This document shows, piece after piece, positions 36,241-43,409 of a stretch of 64,000 bases of DNA. Every line of letters starts with the position of its first letter. Position 1 is the stretch's first letter. Source of the DNA: Candidatus Zixiibacteriota bacterium. Lineage in GTDB: Bacteria; Zixibacteria; MSB-5A5; GN15; FEB-12. The stretch is taken from the NCBI GenBank assembly GCA_028289585.1, contig JANQPI010000020.1:470039-534038 (forward strand), in the 5' to 3' direction. Below the pieces are notes generated by a model that did no database searches, was not told where the DNA came from, and was given only the letters and a program-made list of their open reading frames with translations. The position numbers were made by a program, and so were the translations under genes.

Positions 36241-36393
36241 CGTAGTACTCCTATAGCGAAAGAGATCCTCAACCCGATGCTAATCCATCGGGCGAACACA
36301 TAGTGTGAACTGTCGATCCGGGGGTTCAAGCGGATTCGGAAGCTGAGCCGCCGATTGTGTCAAACTTCACGGAAACCTATTGCCCAATCAGGA

Positions 36394-36415
36394 GTAATAA
36401 CTTACCCTAGAGTAA
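36394..36415 (+). promoter_or_regulatory. Candidate DtxR/MntR operator
   Basis: Two overlapping dyads in an AT-rich patch: GTAATAACTTAC (36394-36405) and TTACCCTAGAGTAA (36402-36415). They lie 35-56 bp before the DtxR-type gene, where autoregulation would act. A separate GCGGAGC/GCTCCGC stem (36419-36439) precedes the ribosome site GGAGG. The match to DtxR-family boxes is by shape only. Confidence 0.4.
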
Positions 36416-36449
36416 TTAGCGGAGCTGAGGAGGCTCCGCGGAGGAAACT

Positions 36450-36938
36450 ATGGCAGCATCGTTGACACCTGTGATGGAAGATTATCTGGAAACGGTTCTT
36501 CGGCTGCAGGAAGCGACCGGATCGTGTCGCGTGTCCGACATTGCGGCTGAGTTAGGTACCCGGCTGCCCACCGTTACACGGACTGTCGCTAAACTCACCG
36601 AGCTCGGCTTCCTCCACCACGAAGACCGCAAGGCTGTTTCACTGACCGCGCGTGGGCGGAAGCTGGCGCTTGATGTACTCCACCGGCACACCGACCTGGT
36701 GACACTGTTCACCCGGGTACTCGGATTGCCACCCGACCTGGCCGAAACCGACACCTGTCAGATCGAACATGGGCTATCCGCACCGACTGCCCAGCGGTTG
36801 CATGAATTCTTGCTATGGTACGAAACGTTGCCGCGGGAGCTACGGGACGCGTTTGCCGCCTTTCGGGATAGTGCGTCGACGGGACGCGCTGACTTTCGCA
36901 ACCTTCCGGAATCAAAAGCTTCGGGCTGGCGAAGCTGA
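36450..36938 (+). CDS. DtxR/MntR-family metal-dependent repressor
   Basis: 162 residues. N-terminal winged helix (VSDIAAELGTRLPTVTRTVAKL, about 28-49), then the dimerisation domain with metal ligands H80, C103, E106 and H107 (TDTCQIEHGLS), the same spacing as H79, C102, E105 and H106 of DtxR. Cys at that position is typical of iron-sensing DtxR and of several MntR relatives. No SH3 domain. It heads the importer genes (25-nt gap) and probably represses them when metal is sufficient. Confidence 0.92.
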   Translation: MAASLTPVMEDYLETVLRLQEATGSCRVSDIAAELGTRLPTVTRTVAKLTELGFLHHEDRKAVSLTARGRKLALDVLHRHTDLVTLFTRVLGLPPDLAETDTCQIEHGLSAPTAQRLHEFLLWYETLPRELRDAFAAFRDSASTGRADFRNLPESKASGWRS

Positions 36939-36962
36939 GTAAGAAACGAGGATAAGACACGA

Positions 36963-37886
36963 ATGAAGCGAGGACTCCTGATATCGGCTATTACTCTTCT
37001 GGCCTTTGGCGCGTGTGAACAATCCGTCGAGCGCGTAAGTGACGACGATGGCCATTTCGTTATCGTAACGACGACTGGTATGATCAGCGACGCGGTTCGC
37101 ATGATTGTTGGTGATTCTGCAACGGTTGAAACGCTGATGGGTCCGGGTGTTGATCCCCACCTGTACAAAGCCACCAAGGGTGATGTGGAACGTCTCGATA
37201 ACGCGGATTTGATACTCTATAATGGCCTGCATCTGGAAGGCAAGATGCAGGATGTATTCACGCAGATGAATGCTGTGACGCCTGTAGTTGCTGTTGGTGA
37301 TGCGGTCCCCGAGGAACGGCGACTTGCCTCGGCAACGTACGCCGGCAAATACGATCCGCATATCTGGTTCGATCTCTCACGCTGGCGATTGGCGGTCGTT
37401 GCGATGTCAGAGGCAATCGCCACGGCTGATCCCCAACGTTCGACCTACTACTACGAGAACACGAATCGCTACCTTGACTCTCTTGATGCCCTCCACGAAT
37501 GGGTGCGTGGCGAAATCGCGACGATCCCCGAAGCACAACGCGTACTGGTCACGGCGCATGACGCGTTTGGCTATTTTGGTGATGCCTACGATATCGAAGT
37601 CCGAGGTCTGCAGGGAATCTCGACCGTTGCCGAGGTCGGTTTGCAGGATGTTACCAACATGGTTGATTTTCTCGTCGAACGTGGAGTCAAAGCGGTCTTC
37701 GTGGAAACATCAATTTCGCCCAAGGCGGTCGAAGCGGTCGTTACCGACGCTCGTGACAAAGGGCATGAGGTAACCGTTGGTGGTGAACTCTATTCGGATG
37801 CCCTCGGTGCGCCTGGTACGTCGACCGGTTCTTTGCTCGGCGCCATGCGGGCTAATGTCACCGCGATCGTCACCGCATTACGCTAA
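36963..37886 (+). CDS. Metal ABC transporter substrate-binding lipoprotein (TroA/ZnuA family)
   Basis: 307 residues. Lipobox LAFGAC (Cys18). Metal ligands fall at H66 (VDPHLYK), H133 (YDPHIWFD), H199 (TAHDAFGYFG) and D279 (ELYSDALG), nearly the same numbers as TroA H68/H133/H199/D279. That set binds Zn or Mn. It captures metal outside the inner membrane and feeds the ABC importer encoded next. Confidence 0.93.
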   Translation: MKRGLLISAITLLAFGACEQSVERVSDDDGHFVIVTTTGMISDAVRMIVGDSATVETLMGPGVDPHLYKATKGDVERLDNADLILYNGLHLEGKMQDVFTQMNAVTPVVAVGDAVPEERRLASATYAGKYDPHIWFDLSRWRLAVVAMSEAIATADPQRSTYYYENTNRYLDSLDALHEWVRGEIATIPEAQRVLVTAHDAFGYFGDAYDIEVRGLQGISTVAEVGLQDVTNMVDFLVERGVKAVFVETSISPKAVEAVVTDARDKGHEVTVGGELYSDALGAPGTSTGSLLGAMRANVTAIVTALR

Positions 37887-37898
37887 AGGCTCGAACGA

Positions 37899-38666
37899 AT
37901 GGCAAGCAGTCCACCGATTGAAGTGCACGATCTGACCGTGGCCTACCGGCAGAAGCCGGTGCTCTGGAATGTTGATTTTTCACTCCCCGAAGGAGAGTTG
38001 ATCGGCCTGGTTGGTCCGAATGGTGCCGGTAAGTCAACACTGCTCAAAGCGATCATGGGTTTCTTGCCGCTGCTATCGGGGTACGTTCGTGTCTACGGCA
38101 AACCGTTCGAGCAGCAGCGGCAGTTCATTGGTTATGTCCCGCAACGGGAATCGGTTGACTGGGATTTTCCCGTCTCGGTTCTCGATGTGGTGAACATGGG
38201 ACGTTTCGGTCACCTTCCGCTCATTGGGGGACTGAAACGCACGGATAAAGAACGAGCCCGAGCCGCACTCGATCAGGTTGGCTTGGCCGATTTGGCCGGA
38301 CGCCAAATCTCTCAGTTATCGGGTGGCCAGCAGCAACGGGTCTTTCTTGCCCGGGCACTGGCCCAGGACGCAACGATCTATCTCATGGATGAACCGTTTG
38401 CGGGCGTTGACGCGCGAACCGAACGGGCGATTGTTGATCTGCTCAAACAGCTGAAAGCCGACGGCAAGACCGTTCTCGCGGTACATCATGACCTCCACAC
38501 TGTTCAGGAATACTTTGACTGGGTTATGCTGCTCAACCTCCGGTTGGTGCGGCTCGGACCGACGACTGAGATCTTCACCGAAGAAAACTTGCGGGTAACC
38601 TACGGCGGCAAGCTCGCCATCCTCGCCGAGGCGGCCGAAAGTTTGACGCGACGCACCGAGGTTTAG
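37899..38666 (+). CDS. Metal ABC transporter ATPase
   Basis: 255 residues. Walker A GPNGAGKST, Q-loop PQRESVDWDFPVS, signature LSGGQQQRVFLARAL, Walker B IYLMDEPF and the switch His in LAVHHDL. Closest in kind to MntB/TroB/ZnuC ATPases. Thirteen nt after the binding protein and 3 nt before the permease fusion. Confidence 0.95.
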   Translation: MASSPPIEVHDLTVAYRQKPVLWNVDFSLPEGELIGLVGPNGAGKSTLLKAIMGFLPLLSGYVRVYGKPFEQQRQFIGYVPQRESVDWDFPVSVLDVVNMGRFGHLPLIGGLKRTDKERARAALDQVGLADLAGRQISQLSGGQQQRVFLARALAQDATIYLMDEPFAGVDARTERAIVDLLKQLKADGKTVLAVHHDLHTVQEYFDWVMLLNLRLVRLGPTTEIFTEENLRVTYGGKLAILAEAAESLTRRTEV

Positions 38667-38669
38667 GTC

Positions 38670-40004
38670 ATGGTCGAGTGGTGGGATCTCACCTATCGCT
38701 TCTTCTCATTCTCCGACGCTGCGGTGCGTTTGGTAGTCGCAGGAACGATGCTTCTCGGTGCCGCTGCCGGGGGGTTGGGTACGTTCGTGTATCTCCAGAA
38801 ACGGTCGCTGGTGGGTGATGCGTTGGCCCACGCCGCGCTTCCCGGAGTTGGCCTCGCGTTTCTCATCCTCGGCGAAAAACAGTTCCTGCCCCTGGTTGTC
38901 GGCGCAGCCGTAACCGCATGGTTGGGTGGGCTCGCGGTTGACGCCGTCACGCGCTACACACGACTGAAACTCGACGCCGCCCTGGGGATGGTGCTGTCCG
39001 TTTTCTTCGGCTTCGGTATCCTTATTCTCACGCACATCCAGAAAGGCGGATACGCTGATCAATCGGGACTAGCACACTTTATCTTTGGCAAAGCGGCGGC
39101 GATGTCGCCCGGGGACGTTACCGCCATTGGTGTGATCACCCTCTTGCTCGCCGTGACACTGATGGTCGGATTCCGTCACTTCAAACTGGTCGTCTTTGAT
39201 CCCGGTTTCGCCGCGTCGCTCGGACTACCGATCCGCATCTGGCAATTCGCTCTGACAACGTTGGTTGTCATGGCGGTGACAATCGGTCTTCAGGCTGTCG
39301 GCGTTGTCCTGATTGCGGCGCTCCTGATCACCCCCGCCGCCGCCGCTCGTCAGTGGACCGATCGCCTCGCGCCTATGATCGGACTGGCAACCGCCTTCGG
39401 TTCACTTTCCGGACTACTTGGCGCGTACATATCGTTCCTCGCACCGGCGTTACCAACAGGGCCATGGGTTGTCGTGGTCGTTTCCAGTATCTTTGCCGTC
39501 TCGCTGCTCCTGGCGCCCAATCGCGGCATTGTCTGGCGCTTGCTCGAATTCTGGGGACACCGCCGCAAAGTCTCCCGGGATCACATTCTCAAGGCGCTCT
39601 ATCGTCACGGTATGGACCGTGGCAATTGGACAGACTATTACCCCCGGCGGGCGATTGCGGAGCTCTGGTCGTTTCGTCCGGGGGAGCTTCGCAGTGCCCT
39701 CGGTCAATTGGTCGCCAACGGTTCGCTGGAACGTTCCGGTGATATGTTCCGCTTAACGTCCGCTGGCATCGCATCCGGTGAACGGATAACGCGGCTGCAC
39801 CGTCTCTGGGAGGTCTACCTCTCGCGATATCTCGATCTGCCGTCCGACCACTTGCATCGCGATGCCGAGGCGATGGAGCACGTTATCTCACCGGAACTCG
39901 AGGCGCAGCTCACCGATCTCCTTGAGCATCCCACTCATGATCCCCATGCTCAGCCTATTCCATATGAACGCGCAAAGGGCGAGGCAAAGGACCAAGCCTC
40001 ATGA
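38670..40004 (+). CDS. Metal ABC permease fused to a DtxR-like C-terminal region
   Basis: 444 residues. Residues 1-285 are an ABC-3 permease (LQKRSLVGDALAHAALPGVG; VLIAALLITPAAAARQW). Residues 300-430 form a winged-helix plus DtxR dimerisation-like region (ELRSALGQLVANGSLERSGD; LHRLWEVYLSRYLDLP; HRDAEAMEHVISPELEAQL). His/Glu residues there could sense cytosolic metal, giving feedback on transport. Similar fusions occur in other FCB-type importers. Its end overlaps the second permease by 4 nt. Confidence 0.9.
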   Translation: MVEWWDLTYRFFSFSDAAVRLVVAGTMLLGAAAGGLGTFVYLQKRSLVGDALAHAALPGVGLAFLILGEKQFLPLVVGAAVTAWLGGLAVDAVTRYTRLKLDAALGMVLSVFFGFGILILTHIQKGGYADQSGLAHFIFGKAAAMSPGDVTAIGVITLLLAVTLMVGFRHFKLVVFDPGFAASLGLPIRIWQFALTTLVVMAVTIGLQAVGVVLIAALLITPAAAARQWTDRLAPMIGLATAFGSLSGLLGAYISFLAPALPTGPWVVVVVSSIFAVSLLLAPNRGIVWRLLEFWGHRRKVSRDHILKALYRHGMDRGNWTDYYPRRAIAELWSFRPGELRSALGQLVANGSLERSGDMFRLTSAGIASGERITRLHRLWEVYLSRYLDLPSDHLHRDAEAMEHVISPELEAQLTDLLEHPTHDPHAQPIPYERAKGEAKDQAS

Positions 40005-40924
40005 ATTTGTCCCCGGACACGTGGATCATGCTCGTGGCAATCATCGCTGCGGTGTCGTGCGGTTTGGTCGGGACGTGGCTGGTGTTGCGACAGAATGCGA
40101 TGCTTGGTGATGCCATTTCACACTCAGTTCTGCCCGGACTGGTATTGGCGTTTCTGATCAGCCAGTCGCGTGACGTTCTCCCCATGGTTATTGGTGCCGG
40201 TGTGATGGGATTAGGGACCGCCTGGCTGACCGAGATGCTGGGACGCACTGGCCGACTCTACCGTGATGCGGCTCTGGGCATCGTCTTCACGCTTCTCTTT
40301 GCGATCGGTGTCATTCTCGTCTCGATTTACACCGGACAGATTGATCTCGATCAGGATTGTGTGCTCTACGGTGAGATCGCCTACGCGCCGTGGGATCGAA
40401 TCGCCGTTGGTTCGACCGATCTTGGTCCGCGCTCGTTCTGGATTCTCAGTGGCGCTCTGCTCGTTGTCGTGTTGTTTAGTGCCCTCTTCTACCACCAGCT
40501 CATGGTGACATCGTTTGATCCCGCACTGGCGCGAGCTGTGGGAGTCAATGAACGGTTCTGGCATTACGCGTTGATGACGGTTGTCTCGCTTGTCATTGTT
40601 GCGGCGTTCGAATCGGTTGGTGCGATTCTCGTGGTGGCGATGCTGATACTTCCGTCGGCGACCGGAAAGCTGATCTCCCATCGTATGCGACCGCTGGTCG
40701 TTACGGCTATCGTAGTCGCGATCGTTACGGCAATCGGTGGGGTCGAATTAGCCGATCGGGTCGACGGTTCGATTGCGGGCGCGATGACCGTGGTGGGTGG
40801 TGTTATCTTTGTTCTGGTGGCGATCACCTCGCGCCTGATTCAACGCCACCGCCAGCGTCATGAGTACGAAGCGGCGACAACAACACAGCTGCAAGCTCCG
40901 GGGGATTCCGCCATCCGCGGCTAA
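40001..40924 (+). CDS. Second metal ABC permease
   Basis: 307-residue ABC-3 permease with about eight TM segments (VLRQNAMLGDAISHSVLPGL; AFESVGAILVVAMLILPSAT). It has no DtxR tail, so the importer probably uses a heterodimeric membrane pore. Starts ATGA-overlapped with the fused permease gene. Confidence 0.93.
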   Translation: MNLSPDTWIMLVAIIAAVSCGLVGTWLVLRQNAMLGDAISHSVLPGLVLAFLISQSRDVLPMVIGAGVMGLGTAWLTEMLGRTGRLYRDAALGIVFTLLFAIGVILVSIYTGQIDLDQDCVLYGEIAYAPWDRIAVGSTDLGPRSFWILSGALLVVVLFSALFYHQLMVTSFDPALARAVGVNERFWHYALMTVVSLVIVAAFESVGAILVVAMLILPSATGKLISHRMRPLVVTAIVVAIVTAIGGVELADRVDGSIAGAMTVVGGVIFVLVAITSRLIQRHRQRHEYEAATTTQLQAPGDSAIRG

Positions 40925-40939
40925 CGACTATATTACGGC

Positions 40940-42043
40940 ATGGGGAGGCGTATCCTGCTGGTTTCACAGCAGTCACTGTATCCATGTCGAACGACAGCAT
41001 GGGTCGATCGCGTGCTGACAGCGTTGCGTGACCTGCCTCGTTCTCATGGTGACTCGATCGTTAGTTCGCTTGGCATGACGACCTGGGATCTGATCTCAGT
41101 TGCGGCCAATGACCTCGGCTGGTCGCTCGACCTTGTCGTTCCGGCCTTTCTGACAGAACAGCAGCGTTCCGCATTGGTACTGGAGTACGGCCTCGGCACC
41201 ACAGTTACCTGGCGGCCTGTTACGGTCGAATCACCTCGCGCGTTTCAGCGGCAAGTTGACGTCGCGGCGGTTGGAATTGCCGATGAGCTCGTACCGATTT
41301 CGATTCGGCCCACTGGCAAGCTACAGGAGATTATTGAGCAAAGCGAAGAACACGGTCAGCCGATCAATCGTATCTTTGAAACGAGGTATCGTACCAGCAA
41401 CGAACCGATCAGCTACACAGTGAAGCGGAGCCAATTGACCTTGGCTGCGTCCGCCTTCGAAGAGCCGTTTCTCTGGCATTGGACCCGTACACACCACGGA
41501 CCATTCCCCGGAGAGTCCCGAGGAGCGTATTGCCGTGCCCTACTATCGACCGCGCGATATCCGCGTACCGCATACGACATTCTCCTCCACATCGTAACAG
41601 AACGTCGGCTGCGAGCGAGTCATCGACATATGCCCATGGGGACTGAAACGGTATCATTCACGCAATTGCTGCCGCGTGAGGCGGTCGACCTCATGCGTTG
41701 GCGTTCCCGGTATCGTGAAATGACCGCCGAACCGTATGGCGTTGGTATTCGCATCAGCGCCGCGAAGCGAATCGACATTCGTCCGGTCCATTACTTCGAT
41801 GCAGTACCGCATCCCGACCTGCCTCGTTGGCAGCAACAGTCTACGGGGCGTTCTGGCGATTGGCGAGCGGAACGAGAGTGGCGATCACCGCGTGATGTTG
41901 ATCTTACCAGGATCGATTCGTCAGATCTGCTGATTGCCACGCGACGAGAACAGGAAGCTACCGAATTGCAGCCGTTTGGAAATCGTGTGTTGGTGATGCA
42001 GAAGGCCGACACAGAACAAGCCGGGCGGCAAAGCCCGGCCTGA
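40940..42043 (+). CDS. Uncharacterised 367-residue protein
   Basis: No signal peptide or membrane segment. The N-terminal half (about 1-175) looks like a Rossmann-type alpha/beta domain (RRILLVSQQSLYP; SHGDSIVSSLGMTTWDLIS; a late VAAVGIADELVPISIRPTGK). The middle holds an EPFLWHWTRTHHGPFPGE stretch rich in Trp and His that could be a site. The C-terminal part is charged. I do not recognise the family. It lies 15 bp after the permease but has its own AT-rich patch (TATATTA), so operon membership is uncertain. A GCCGGGC/GCCCGGC hairpin covers its last codons. Confidence 0.7.
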   Translation: MGRRILLVSQQSLYPCRTTAWVDRVLTALRDLPRSHGDSIVSSLGMTTWDLISVAANDLGWSLDLVVPAFLTEQQRSALVLEYGLGTTVTWRPVTVESPRAFQRQVDVAAVGIADELVPISIRPTGKLQEIIEQSEEHGQPINRIFETRYRTSNEPISYTVKRSQLTLAASAFEEPFLWHWTRTHHGPFPGESRGAYCRALLSTARYPRTAYDILLHIVTERRLRASHRHMPMGTETVSFTQLLPREAVDLMRWRSRYREMTAEPYGVGIRISAAKRIDIRPVHYFDAVPHPDLPRWQQQSTGRSGDWRAEREWRSPRDVDLTRIDSSDLLIATRREQEATELQPFGNRVLVMQKADTEQAGRQSPA

Positions 42044-42069
42044 CTTCTCTTTTTTGAAACGAGCGCTGT

Positions 42070-43269
42070 TCAGTGTCGACGACTGTGTGAGCGCGAAACT
42101 CCCTGTAGGGATTCCAGCGTTCGGTCGAGGGCGCGACGCAACGTCCATGCCGCTTCCGTGCGATCAGAATCGCGCTCGGCATTACGCAGGGCACGGGTCA
42201 GATCGCGGCGATTGTCCACGGTCAGACCATCGTCTGCAAGCAGGAGCCCCTCAATCGCCGTAGCATAGACTGCAGCACAGGCGGCCGGCTGGCCGCTGTT
42301 GAAGAGCGGCACGCCCCGATCAATGGCGGCGATGATTAAGTCAGCCGAGTTGCCGACGGCCGATCGCATCGTTGTCGGCGGCAGAAGGACCTGGTCGATA
42401 ACATGAATGACACCGTTTGCCGCATCGAGATCTGTAGCGACAAAGGTGACACCGTTGACCTCCAGGCGACCGTCATTAACACCAAACCGTAACGTCTGAT
42501 TGTTGAGTGCGTCAGCCGAACCGTTGGCCAGCACATCACGCGCGAACACCCGACCGGCGACAACATGATAGGTAAGGATATTGACGAGTTGATCTCGGTT
42601 TTCGGGACGCAGGAGATCCTCGACGGTACCGTCAGGGAGCGCTGCAAACGCCTCATCGGTCGGAGCAAAGACCGTAAATGGACCGTCACCATCAAGCACA
42701 TCGACCAGATCGGCCGCCTTGAGAGCCGCTACCAGGGTCGAGAACTGATCGGCATTGCTGGCGATTTCGGGAATCGTTTCTTCGACCGGCAGCAGCACCC
42801 GATCGATTACATGGATGATCCCGTTCCGGGCGTCAATGTCGGCCTGGACAACGGTTGCCTCATCAACGTTGAGCTGTCCGTTTGAAGCAGTAATCGTGAG
42901 CTGCTGACCGTTCAGTGTTCCCGCCACGCGAAGGTTCTGCACTTGGGCGGCAGGAACCCGGCCGGGGATGACATGATAGGTGAGAATGGCAACCAAGCGG
43001 TCTCGGTTACGGGGACGGAGAAGTTCGTTGATCGTTCGTTCGCCGAGCTGGGCAAACGCTGCATCAGTTGGCGCAAGAACGGTTACCGGCTCGTTCCCCG
43101 AGAGCGCGTCGACCAGTCCCGCGGCTTCCGCCGCCGCCAGGAGCGTTTCGAAATTGCCCGCCGCCTGGGCGGTCTCAACAATGTTGGCGCGGCTTCCCTG
43201 GGCCGCGGCCGATCCCGCAACGACTCCCATCGCCAGCACCAGGGTTAGCATTCGGAGCGACGTACGCAT
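42070..43269 (-). CDS. Secreted protein with two FAS1 (fasciclin) domains
   Basis: 399 residues. Signal peptide ([19 protein letters not shown]). Two FAS1 domains at about 27-155 and 165-290, each with [26 protein letters not shown] and the [18 protein letters not shown] strand. A helical, charged region of about 100 residues ([20 protein letters not shown]) follows. FAS1 proteins mediate adhesion outside the cell. Monocistronic. Confidence 0.9.
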   Translation of the reverse strand: MRTSLRMLTLVLAMGVVAGSAAAQGSRANIVETAQAAGNFETLLAAAEAAGLVDALSGNEPVTVLAPTDAAFAQLGERTINELLRPRNRDRLVAILTYHVIPGRVPAAQVQNLRVAGTLNGQQLTITASNGQLNVDEATVVQADIDARNGIIHVIDRVLLPVEETIPEIASNADQFSTLVAALKAADLVDVLDGDGPFTVFAPTDEAFAALPDGTVEDLLRPENRDQLVNILTYHVVAGRVFARDVLANGSADALNNQTLRFGVNDGRLEVNGVTFVATDLDAANGVIHVIDQVLLPPTTMRSAVGNSADLIIAAIDRGVPLFNSGQPAACAAVYATAIEGLLLADDGLTVDNRRDLTRALRNAERDSDRTEAAWTLRRALDRTLESLQGVSRSHSRRH

Positions 43270-43373
43270 CGCTACCTCCTTGGTGAATAGGGTAATGGGT
43301 GCGTTGTTGCGTAAGCTAACGAGCCGCCTCAGTGGATGTTGCGCTCTTTATTTGGGTTTATTTTGCCGGCAGA

Positions 43374-43399
43374 GGGAACCGATCCGCAAATCGGTTCCC
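43374..43399 (-). terminator. Hairpin after the subtilase gene
   Basis: A perfect 10-bp stem GGGAACCGAT/ATCGGTTCCC with a 6-nt loop, 11 bp beyond the stop of the minus-strand gene. The following bases lack a strong T-run, so this is a probable but weak terminator or a 3' stabiliser. Confidence 0.55.
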
Positions 43400-43409
43400 C
43401 GCCGTAAGA

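Noticed and set aside
42020-42055. GCCGGGC/GCCCGGC stem followed by a T-run at 42048-42055
   Set aside because: The T-run begins 9 bases after a 7-bp stem that lies inside the last codons of the gene; too weak to call a terminator.
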